In this document: positions 11,166 through 23,026 of the stretch, piece by piece
Layout: each line of letters opens with the position of its first letter
Position numbering within the stretch: the first letter of the stretch is position 1
NCBI GenBank assembly: GCA_947683625.1
Contig: CANTUR010000125.1
Location: 2,790,001 to 2,854,000, forward strand
DNA length: 64,000 nt
Reading direction: 5' to 3'
DNA from: Mallotus nudiflorus
Taxonomy: Eukaryota > Streptophyta > Magnoliopsida > Malpighiales > Euphorbiaceae
Position numbers and translations under genes: made by a program
Notes under the pieces: generated by a model
Database searches by the model: none
What the model saw: only the letters and a program-made list of their open reading frames with translations
Told to the model about the DNA's origin: nothing

Positions 11166-14100
11166 TATTGAGACAGAGACATTATGTTAACTAAATTATT
11201 ATGAAGATTTTACTAGATTACTTGATTGATTTGATAAATTTTTGTAATTAAAGTAACACGTTTGGCATAAATTTTTTATTTTTGGAACAGATTATATATA
11301 ATAAAATATTTATTTTTTATATGACGCATCACTTATAAATTTATTGATTTAATTAATTTATTAGAATTAAGATAAAATTATAAAATAATAAAAATCTATC
11401 AATAATTATTTAATATTAAAATTTAAATTTAAAATATCATTTAAACAAAAATAATTCCGACCAACTTATAATAATAGTTATTAATTTATTACTTAATATT
11501 TAAAATAGGAAAAATGTATTTATTTTCACAATCAGTCTTATTTTAAAAGGCTTTTATTACTTAATTTATAATAATTTTGCATCAAATCTCAGATGCTTGC
11601 ATTTTAATTAGGAATTATTTTTTGTATTTTAATATTTTTAAATAAATATTTATTATTTTTCTAAATAAATTAGAAAATATTTTATATATTATATTCATTT
11701 CAATGATTTTTTAAAATAAATATTACTTGTGCTTGATTGAAATATGAAAATGTAAATATATTTTAATAATCTTTCATTAAATTTAATTTCTGTTGAAATG
11801 TTGAATATATATATATTTTTTTTTTAATATTAAAAAAAAAAAGTTTTTGTAAATTTACTAAGAGGTAAGAAGAGCACATGAAAAAGTGGGTCCAAAAGAA
11901 AAAATGCAATTGAGATTTGATTTGTTTTTGACCAATTTGATAATTACTTTTGACAGTTCATTAAGCAGGCTTTGTGTGTGATATTAACTGTTTATATTCT
12001 GTCATACTTTTGCACGTGTGGAGCGTGGGGGCCACTTTTCATATGCATATACATTATTTTTTATTATAATATTTTCTCTTTTACCAGACAAAAATACCTG
12101 CCAAAAGGAAAAGCCCAAAGTTAAAAAATATATATACATAAAATTATTAAAGAGACAAAATTAAAAGAAAAAAAAAAAAAAGCATTATGCCAGCGGTTTC
12201 AGTAAAATATAAGTTGTGGCTATCACTATTTAAATCGGTAACTATTTTTATTTAAATCACATATAATTTTATTAAATTAATTATTAAAAAATTTTATTAT
12301 TTTTTAATTTAATTGAATCAAACTATATTAATTAAAATTTAATAAACTTTTAATATATAAAGTAGAGTTTTTATTTTTTCTATAAAAATAAATAACTAAT
12401 GTATTTTTAAAAATATTACATGAAATATATTCGTTATAAAAATTAATATAACTGAGATTTAATTTAATTCAAAAAATATTATTAAACAAGTGAATTTTAA
12501 TAGTTCAACTAATTAAATCATTTAATAAGTTAAAATGTTTATTCAATTTATTCATTTACACAATAAATCTTAAGCAGAATTTATTCAAATTATTTTTTAT
12601 TTTCAAATGTAGAGTAATTATTTTTTTAAAAATTAAATAAATATTTTTAAATTTATATGTAGGTGAAGAGGAAAATATCTCTCCCACTTTAATAGCAGAA
12701 AATAATTAGGTTCATACTGACTAATTCCATTCAAAATCTATTATCTTTTTATAAAAATATTCAACTATATCTAAAAATTATAGTATTTTTAAATTACAAA
12801 TATTAACATATTTTTCTTGGAGTAATTTTTTTTTTTTTTGGATTGTCTATATTCCGTAAAAAAAAAAATATTTGTTAATGTGTGGAATCAAACTGTTCCA
12901 CATATCCCTTATTCTGCTCGCAAAACGGAAGATATAAATTGCATGCATCTGCCACTCCGCTCATGAAAATGTAAATCCGTTGCACTGAAGTAGTTATTTA
13001 ACTACTAGTTTATATACCATATAATATTTTAAAATGTTTATTTATTTTTTTTTTTTACATATAATATTTTCAGTTAGTTGTACGAATTTTAATTAATTTA
13101 AAATTTGAGATAGTTAAATTTATGAGAATGATCAAACTCTTTTAATATTTATTTTTTTAAATGCATAATTTAATTAAAAATTTTATTTAAAAAATTTAAA
13201 TTTCTTACTATTTATATCTTATTAATTGGATAAAATATGCAGCCTGTGATTAAGTAATTAAATACTAATTTTTTAAAAAATTAACTTATAATATAAGATC
13301 TAATTCTACTATTATTAATTTAAAAATGAAAAAATTATCACCATCTAAACTTAAATTATATTACCTCATTGTTAAAAAATTATGCACTTAGAGCCTTTTT
13401 GAATTGTTTAAAAAAAAAATTTACTTTAAACTCTTCCAACTTAATTAGAGATTTCGGATTCAAACCCTAGATATGTAACTATTTTAAAACTCTTAAAGTA
13501 AACATTTGTCCTTCTTCGAAATTCTTCCTAAATCGAATTAAGATTAATTGAGTATTATGATATATCGGATGCTGAATATTCATATGTAAAAAAAATAAAA
13601 AAAATTTAAAAAATAATAATATTATGATTTTGGCCAAGTATTAGCCGTAATAGCATCCATTCAAACATAAAACATGGAAAAGTTAGATGAAATTTGTCTT
13701 TACCTTTTATCATTATCTATACCAAAAAAAAACAAACTTTACCATATTGAATGCATTAATAATTATTATTAGAGTCTAATCATAAGTACTGTATCACATG
13801 ATTGATTGAGCAATGTCTTTTAGATGGACTTTGGTCACCTTCAAAAAATATATATATATATATGCTACATGCTGTGTTTTTGCAATTTCGAATTTGTTTT
13901 GGGTTGGGATAGCAACCATAATGCTTAGAATTGTATTATACTTGAGGAAAAAATAGCCATTTAGCGTTAGTCTTATGGTCAAGATGAGGCTTAAAACTAA
14001 AAAAAAAATCAAGTTAAAGTTTCTAAATTTGCATTATTAAGTTATTACATGGTCCGTTTATACGAATCTGTATATATATGTACATGTACATATGTGTATT

Positions 14101-15869
14101 TATTGAAATTTTATTAATTAAAATAATATAAAATATATTTAATGCACTCGTTTTTCATGTTATGAGCTTATTAATTATAAATTATTATATGTATTAATTT
14201 TGAGTAATATATATAGAAATTTTATTTTTGGTAAAAAAGAAAAATTAGAGAAAATATGCCCTCAATTGGGTATATATATATATGGAGAAGAAGACAATAC
14301 CAAAGGATGTGAAAATGCTATAAAAAAAAAAAAAAAAAAAAAAGTTTCCTATCTAAAGCATCCCAAAAGAAAACGCGTTTTGAACTTTTATTTTCTTTTA
14401 TTGTGTACACAGCTCACAAAATCATCCCACCACAGCGACACCACTAAAAAAACCAAACAATTTGGTTTCCATTTTCTTTAAAATTCAAAAGATTTTGGTC
14501 TAATCCAAAAAAAATAAATGCACAATCAGTATAAATAATTATCTAAAAGGTATAAATATACTTTTTTTTTTATCTAAACAATTAATATTTAAAATATAAT
14601 AAATTTTAATTAATTCAATTCGATTGGGACAGAACTATAATAATGGTAAAAATTAATAATATATATTGAGTAATTCAATACAATTCAGTTGAAAATTAAA
14701 TTAAAATCAAATTAAACTGAAAATATTTAAAAAAATCTAAACCTAACTGGATAAGTGTGAAAACTAAATTGTTATTGTCCGGTTGTTGGTTTTTCGGTTC
14801 CGGCATTTTTTTTTTTATTTTGGACCTATTAGATTTGTGTAATTTTACACAATTTTAATAATATTTATAAGATATATTGTTGTTAATTTTTATATTTTTT
14901 TATGTATAAATTTTTAAAAAAACCAAGCAAATTGATTATTTTAAATGATTTTGGTTTATGGTTTTTTGGAATTAAATATTTGTATTAAGAGTCTTAAACA
15001 TTTAAAACTGATATTATTGACATATATTGAAATATAAATAATAAACTGATCAAACTGAATTATAAATATATATATATATATATAAATTAAAAATATTTTA
15101 AAATTTTTAATTCGGTTTGGTTTAATAATATTTTTCACCATAAAAACCTAACAAAAATATTTTACAAAATAAATCGGATCAAACTAATTTATGTCTTTCA
15201 ATTTTCAGTTATTTTTCTCATTTCTAACAACAATTTTTCAACAAATTAATATCATGATTCAAGATCAAAACATCATTTAAACGAGAGTTTCTACCGACTA
15301 ATCTTTTATCTCTATAATTAGTAATTTGGGTCGGATTTAGTAAAGCATTTACTAATTATATTTATTTGCTATGTAACACTTTTGTTTAAAAGGCTTTTGT
15401 GTTCATATACTATTCAACACAATTCAAACTTAGATCATGGTTTTTATAAACATATCCTTGTTCAATAATGGAGATATGTCCAAGAAAAAATGATATGATT
15501 TCTACTAACAGTCAAGGCAACAACTACTTATCAAAATGTAGAAAAATAATAATAATAATAATAATAAAACTTTGTATAAAATAATTTATTATTGTAACAA
15601 AATTAATGTCTGGCAATAAGGTGGTTGGAGATGATATGGAATCATGTGCTCATACGTTGCCTAAGACCATACTTCATTCGGCCACACAATTTTTTTGTAG
15701 TTGGCATATTTCAACTCTCTTTTTACTTGCTAGCCACTTGTTCTTTTGTGAGTTTGGCCTCTTGGTTTTGAATGTGATAGCACTAGTAGAAAATACTACT
15801 TTTTGAGTTCACATGTAATTTTTTTTTCATTAAAATTAAAATTTATCCATTATTGGAGCTATTTGATAT
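11166..15869. other. 4.7 kb AT-rich intergenic region
   Basis: Very AT-rich throughout, with poly-A/T runs and TA microsatellites near 13850 and 15066-15085, an A-tract near 14322-14343 and a TAA run near 15548-15567. GGATTCAAACCC at about 13456 resembles a pol III box B but has no box A. No gene seen. Confidence 0.5.
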
Positions 15870-16760
15870 ATATTTAAAGGAAAAATAGTCAAATTTATCA
15901 TAAACTATAAGTCAATTATTAATTTAATTTAAATTTTAAAGTTGTATCAATTTATTTCTCTAATTTTGAGAGTTGTTCCAAATCTATTAAAACGACATTA
16001 AACTTATGATATAGATAACATGACATAAGAGTAGTTGACATGACAAAAAACTTATAATTCACTTAATCAATTCTATCTTTAACTATGAATTAATTATCAA
16101 ACTAATCCAATTTTAAAGTCATTTCAATTTGTTCTTCTAACTTTTTGAGTTGTGTCAAATCTATCCAGAAGTCAATAAGTTTATGTCAGATATCTACAAT
16201 GATTATCTTACAAAGCATAAGAACGTTTAACATGACAAAATTAAACTTTCTTAAAGTAGGTGTAAAATTAAACTTAAAATTCAGTCATACTTTTATATTT
16301 TTTTTATCCGATGCATATGTAATAGCTATAAAACGGTCAAAATTTTTTAAACATCTATTTTCTCTATATATAAAGTTTGAAATTATAATTTTATTTAACA
16401 ATGTTTAAATTTCTTACTACTGGCACTTCATGATACTTTTTAGTATTTTGATTTTGTATAAATATTTCAATTTTTTATGGGGTCCTTTTTGTTGAAACCA
16501 TACCTCAAAACGGAGACAACATCAAAACAATTAATCTGAATTTGCATTAGTTTCAAGATGTCTTCAAACGAATTATGTTTTCACATTTGCATTTCATGAT
16601 TTCATTATTCAAACCATATATTGTTGTGTTTTAGGTTTAGGTTTTTATTTATTTTTTAGTTGTTAGATGCTCTTATGCAACGAAAGATGGTCATTGCAAT
16701 TATCTGACACAAACTTATTGACTTATGGATAAATTTAGTACAACTCGAAAAGTTGGAAGA

Positions 16761-18040
16761 TGTCACGACCCAAAACAGGGGTCATGACCGGCGTTAGGGA
16801 ACGGGAATTCTTTCGAATCCGGAACCCATAGCAAGCCTAAAAATAAAATAACTCATGCAATAATAACAATAACCATATAATATGCAGCGGAAATAAAAAT
16901 CATAAGTATAATAATAACATTTCCATCAACTGGATTTAATTCAAATCTCATCTCATCACATATATATAGTCTTTAATACAAATCCAGTTTCAATATAATA
17001 CATCTCTTTAAAATAAAATACATGAAATCCAATACTTTAATTCACAACTACTGCAGTGTCTAGATAAAATAAATAAGACTCAAGTAGATAATTTACACAA
17101 AGAAGCCGGGGCGGAAGAAATCCGGCGTATCGACTTGCTACTGAGATCTGAAGATGTTGACTCTCCTGAAAAATAGTCAACGGAGGGGAGTCAGACCTCA
17201 CTGAGTGAATTACTATAATATATATACATACACACTAAGTGACAATGCATACAATCAACAGTATATATATATCTAATATATATACAGGCAATTTCACACA
17301 GATGCAGAAAATCATTTTTTATATATTTATTTGAAAATCCCAGTTTATGAAGGATCACATAGAACCCTAGAATATCGCAACCTCAAAAATAGTGTTAGAC
17401 AACACTCTAGCCATACAGGCTCACTTAATCCAAATATATCCACTTAATCCATTTAAACAGTAGACTGGCCCCGAGACACTAAGTCAACCGAGCTCCAGCA
17501 GTCTGACTGCCAGTGTGATTGGCCCCGAGACACTTGGTCAACCGAGCTCCAGCAATCACACCTCCAAACCACATCTCACACATCTCAATAATCATAATCA
17601 ATCAATATCCACAAATGGTTAGTAATATAGCCTAAATACTATAGGCGTACCGGTACGTACTCGGTCTTAGTGCTGCCCACTAGGTAGCACGTTCTATCGA
17701 TATCCTTCATCATTAATAATATAAAACATTCATTCACAATAAATGATGCATGAATTTAAATGAAATAACAATATAAACCATATATATACCGAAAATATAC
17801 GAAAGTAAACCAGGTATATTTCGAGTATATATATGTCAAATGAATTCAATCAAATTATAACTTAAGCTAGAAATATATTTAAAAACATTTTAAATATATT
17901 TTATTTACAAAACATGCATATAATTTAATATATACCAAAAATAAACCAAAAATATACTTAATATAAACTTAAGAAATAATCAAATTATTTATGCATAGTT
18001 AATCAACATAAAACATGCATTTCTAAATCATGCATCCTAA

Positions 18041-18129
<89 letters not shown>

Positions 18130-20075
18130 TAACTCACCTAATGCGCTCCACGAGACAGGTCCGACGGGCCTGGTCCACTAGCCCTCGGTCTCGGCGCAAC
18201 TAAACAAGCAATAAATAATAGACATCAGAATAAACCCTAACAGAAATCCTAGAATTCAATCTAGAGTATTAAACACAGAATCAGAAATTAGGGTTCTACT
18301 GGACATCACGTTTTACGAGAATTCTACCGAAAATCCTACAGAACCTCCCCTGTAAAACGGACATCTCTCTAATCAAAAGAGTAGAGCTGACCCTGCAAGG
18401 AAATACACTTCAAAAAATAAGCTCAACACAAATTCATAACCCCTCGGTCGGACTCCAAACTACAGTCCACCGACCGGGGTCCACAAACACAGAACAATTC
18501 CAGATATACCAAAAATATCCTTATAATATAGAAATTCATTTTATAAGTAGAAATTACATAATTAACCTTAAAACACAGTAAAAACCGATAAAAACTCATT
18601 TTATTAGTAAAACCGTATATTATATATATAATTGAAAATAATTCACGAAAAATAGTTTTAATTAGTTAAAAATACTAAATAATTTGTAGAAATCATTTTT
18701 ATACCTTAAATAACTATTAAAACCAATTAAATTACATTTTTAACCAATTTAGGGTAAAATTACCAAAATACCCCTATATAAATTAATATACTTAAATTAC
18801 TTCAAAAATTCACCAAAAATTATACAATTATCCAAAATTAATTTTCTCAACATATTTATCAATAATATCAATAATTAAACTCAATTAACCAATTAAATTC
18901 AATTTAAAACACAATTAACCCTAATTTCTCAAAATCACATAAACTTCAATAATTCAAAATAAATACTTAGAAATTCATAAAAATTCCAAATAAATTCCTA
19001 TAATTCATTTAAACACCTAATTTAACCATAAACTCCAATTTCATAATTTAAATAATTAATTTCCGAAAATTAGAAAATAATATTAAAATATTCAAAAATA
19101 CCCAAAAATCCAAAAAATCTCCAAAAAATATAAAAAAATTCATACATGTAAATTGAGCTACTAGGAACAACATTTGTGAAGGGATTTTTCATGAATCATT
19201 CAATTCGAAGCTCAAAAAAATCAAAAACCCTAATAGGCCGAAATTGAAAATTTGAAACCTAAGCAATTCTAGACCATTTTAGCTCAAACCAAAGCTAGAA
19301 TCACACTCAACGAAGATCAAGGAGAAGAAAGAGACTGGCGGTGTCGAAAACGGTGGCCGGAATCGACGTGATCGACGGTAGCTCGATTTTCGGCTTCTCT
19401 GGCCAAAAATGGCTTCCAGGCGCCGGAAATGGCTGCTGCAGGCGGCGGAAGAGGCTGGGGAAGGTGGTGGCACACCGGACGGCACACCAACGGTGAGAAA
19501 TCGGCAGTAGCAGCGACCGGACGGCGAGGAAACGATCGGGAGGGAGAAGAGAGAAGTCGAGGGCAAAATAGTAATTTTCCAAAAAACTTGATTTTTGATA
19601 TATAATGTGCATATATATATATACTTTATACTATATAATAAAATAATATTAAATTACACACATTAAATATGCACCACACACATAAAATTTAATATTTTAA
19701 TAATTTATACTAAATAAAAATAATTAAATAACAATAAAACTAATAAATAATTAATAAAATATTAGGGTAATATTAAACCCTAATTAAATAAATATACACA
19801 CATAGGCTTTATTTAGTATTTTAAAAATACGCATGAGTTCATGCAAGTCCGAAAATATATTTAAAATAATTAATATTAAAATATTTACGTGAAAATTTTC
19901 CCGAAAATGAAAGTTCCGAAAAAATTTTACGTAAAACACTGTAAATAAAACATAATAATTAAAATAGAGTTTAAATACATATCAACTCGTAAAAATATCA
20001 TATAATATACATAAATTATTAACATTGCATATCCCGGTACAGTGTAAAAATATTTTAAAAACACGGGATATTACA
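16761..20075 (-). mobile_element. Solo LTR, Ty3/gypsy Tekay-like (3315 bp)
   Basis: Read on the minus strand it begins TGTAATATCCCGTG and ends GGTCGTGACA (TG...CA). The 5-bp target duplication GAAGA is perfect (16756-16760 and 20076-20080). No internal domain remains, so LTR-LTR recombination is the simplest explanation. It resembles the LTR at 56178-59490 over its whole length, and more weakly the LTR at 52736-55792, whose body encodes Tekay/Del-type gag; that is the basis for the family call. It contains an (AT)n run, a GC-rich island at 19310-19560 and a conserved hairpin at 18440-18479. Confidence 0.85.
18043..18122. repeat. (TA)n microsatellite in solo LTR
   Basis: About 40 uninterrupted TA dinucleotides. 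A run of nearly the same length lies at the matching place in the other solo LTR (58114-58197). Confidence 0.95.
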
Positions 20076-20357
20076 GAAGAGCAAATTAAAATGAATTTGA
20101 AATTAGGATTAGATTAATAATTGGTATATAGTTCATGATAAAATTGATAAAGTGAGTTTAAAGTTTTTTGTCATATCAGCCATTTTTATACCACATCAGA
20201 TTGTCATGTTATCTCTATCACAAGTTCAATGTCATTTGGATAGATTTGAAACAACTTTCAAAGTTGAAGGAGCAAATTGATACAACTTTAAAATTTGGAT
20301 TAGATTGATAATTGATCAATAGTTCACGAGAGATTTAATCATTTTCTCATATTTAAA

Positions 20358-22840
20358 TGACATGATGGAAATTTCTTATTTATTAAATTGAAATCATTCT
20401 CTTCTTTTAAAAATTAAAATCTTTTAATTTTTACTAATTATCCAGTTAATTAGACGGTATCATGTTTTTAATTTACCCTCTATAAAAAAATTGCAATTAT
20501 TAATTGTTAGTATTAGTGAAAAAAATAAGTATATAAACCTACCTGTATAGTAATGGATGAAACATAAAATTGTAAGATTTCAAGTATTTTTCGTCTAAAA
20601 AATTGGTTTTTAATATAATACAAATATATATATATATATATATATATAGAATTATAACCGTAGAATTAATATTTGTTAATTATAGTTATTAATATATTTT
20701 ACAAATATAATGGTTATAATTCTATTTGTATATATAAATATTTGTACTTTTAAAAAAATGATGGCAAAAATTTACTTTTAGACAATATTTGAAAATGAAT
20801 CCCATTATAGGGACGAAACCTACTTGACATATCAAATCCATAAGTTGCGTTATCTTTTAATTTTTCAAATTGGTTCTTCTTTTTTGATTTGCCCCACCCT
20901 CCTAAATTTGACTTAATAGTGAGATCTCAAAAAGGTGCTTTCCCCTCCCAATTATTCAAGGTGACAATATGAAGCAAAGTCCAATCTTAAACATGTGTAG
21001 ATGTAGAAAGTTTATAGTTTAGTCACAAATGAACTCCTAACATTAGAAAATGATGGACAAGAAACTAGTGAAATAAAGTGTAATATAACTTAGTAGTATA
21101 TAAAATACTTTATTATTACTATTTTTTATAAAAATTTCAGATAATCTGATGGATTGTACAATAAAATACAGTTTTATCTTTTTAAATAAAGTAAAAATTA
21201 ATTTAAAAAATTGAAAATGATAAAATTCAAACTTTACACTTTTATGATGTCCTTCACGAGTATATATAATACTTTAATAACCAACCAAAATAATTTGAAT
21301 TGTATGATTTTTCTCTTATAATAATCTTTCTTGGATCCAATTTTTGACTAACTTATTATGAACTGAATATACCCAAATTGATCTTTGATTTATTACTCAC
21401 TAATTAATAATGACCTACCACAAAAAAGATAAATTAATTATGAAAAAAGTGAGATTAAAATGATAATGTTCTTATAAATGGAGAATCTTAAGAGTTGTAT
21501 GTATTATTTTATCATATATATATATGCTTTAGCCTTTCATAATTGTTATCCAAAGTCACATAATTGTCAAAGAAATCATATGGCATTGTTTACCAAATAT
21601 AAAAAGAAAAAAAAAAGGGTTGGAGACAATAAGCCCAAGAGAGGAGTAGAACTTCATGCTTTTGCTAAAGATATGTCTCCTGTCCTGACATGCCATTACA
21701 CTGGGTCATGACTTGTTGGGAATAACAGCAATTGCAGCCTTCAAAAATCTCAGTTCAAGAATTGGGCAATTTCCTTTTCAATCGATCTATTCTCTGAATA
21801 GCATTCTCATAAGCTCAGTAGGAGATAAACGAGTTTTAATTTGGTCTAAACTATTGATTAAGACTTCTCAATATTATCAAATTCAATTTAATTCGTACAT
21901 AATTATAAAAAGATAATAAAATGTAATGTCGGTGCATATATTATAACTGTAATTCAATATATCTTTTAAATGAAAATAGTTTCTTACAAGTCATTAGTTT
22001 TGATACAATTTTTATTGGTCAAATAAAAAATATTTAAAATAAACGTCACAGATCAAATTATTGAATGTAATATATTCGAAGCCGGTAAAAATCTTCTATT
22101 AATTTTGTTCATTTAGATAAAAAGCTGTTCATTTTATAACAAGCGGTTCATAAATATAAAAGATGCTTCTATGATATAATTCATACAATTCTTAGTTATA
22201 TTTTTATAAATTATAAAACAGTTTTTACAAAGAAATTGAAAATATAAAACATTCATCATGTCAAATACTCATTGAACTTTTAGAAAATAAACGTTAAATT
22301 ACAAATATGATATTGATACATCTTACATCACAAAATCTTGATGAAAAGATTGTGTTCTTGCATGAATTTGTTTGCATATCATGTGTGTATGTTGCCTTTA
22401 GATATTCTTTTGGATTCTAATTGTTTTCAAGCATTTATATAAAATAAATATGTTTTTGATTATTTGGCGAATTCTTGTTCCCATGAGTCCCATCATTCTT
22501 GCAAAAAAATATCTTAAATTAATTTGTTAACATCCATTCAAAAGCATATAGTCTCCACCTTCTTTGATGAATCTTGTATATCAAGAGTGGGTCTATTAAC
22601 ATTTACAACTGAGAACTATATAATTGTTTTAGTGGGGACATTGTCAATTTTTATTTTATTAAAAGAAAAAAGCTATAAACAGTGGACAAAATTGTTGTTC
22701 CTTACAGACAAAGACATCCCAATAATATTTGTTTTTATATATAAAATAAAAAAAACTATAAGAAATTTTTACTTGCATTATAGAAGCATCATTGATCTTT
22801 AACCAATAATTTTTTAACTAAGTTATGTTGAAAATACATA
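20358..22840. other. 2.5 kb AT-rich intergenic region
   Basis: AT-rich DNA with a TA run at 20627-20648. Short open frames at 21478-21916 and 22524-22802 match nothing known and have AT-biased, chance-like composition. No gene seen. Confidence 0.5.
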
Positions 22841-23026
22841 TACATATAATACTAATAATTGTTAGAATCAATTAGTAGAGGCTGCTGTTATCACTTAAAC
22901 TACATATAATACTAATAATTGTTGAAATCAGTTAATAGAGGCTGCCGTTATCACTTAAACTATATGACATATAATACTAATAATTGTTGGAATCAGTTAG
23001 TAGAGGCTCCTGTTATCACTTAAACT
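22841..23026. repeat. Three tandem copies of a 60-bp unit
   Basis: Units start at 22841, 22901 and about 22967. Each reads ACATATAATACTAATAATTG, then a GAATCA(A/G)TTAGTAGAGGCT block, then GTTATCACTTAAACT. Copies 1 and 2 abut; copy 3 follows six extra bases. Only a few substitutions separate them, so the expansion is fairly recent. Confidence 0.9.

Larger units (their letters stand above)
15870..20357. mobile_element. MULE-like long-TIR element interrupted by a solo LTR
   Basis: The 9-bp direct repeat ATATTTAAA occurs at 15870-15878 and 20349-20357, the target-duplication length of Mutator-like elements. Between them, 15879-~16213 is an inverted copy of the right arm, which runs from ~16680 to 16760 and resumes at 20081-20348 after the solo LTR. 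Both arms start GG/GAGAAAAT and contain two tandem subunits around CAACTTTGAAAGTTGT and AAGTCAATAAGTTT. Without the LTR and its duplication the element is about 1.15 kb and has no transposase. The family also includes 489-1435. Confidence 0.85.

Noticed and set aside
13450..13470. GGATTCAAACCC as a tRNA or SINE box B
   Set aside because: No box A at a workable distance.
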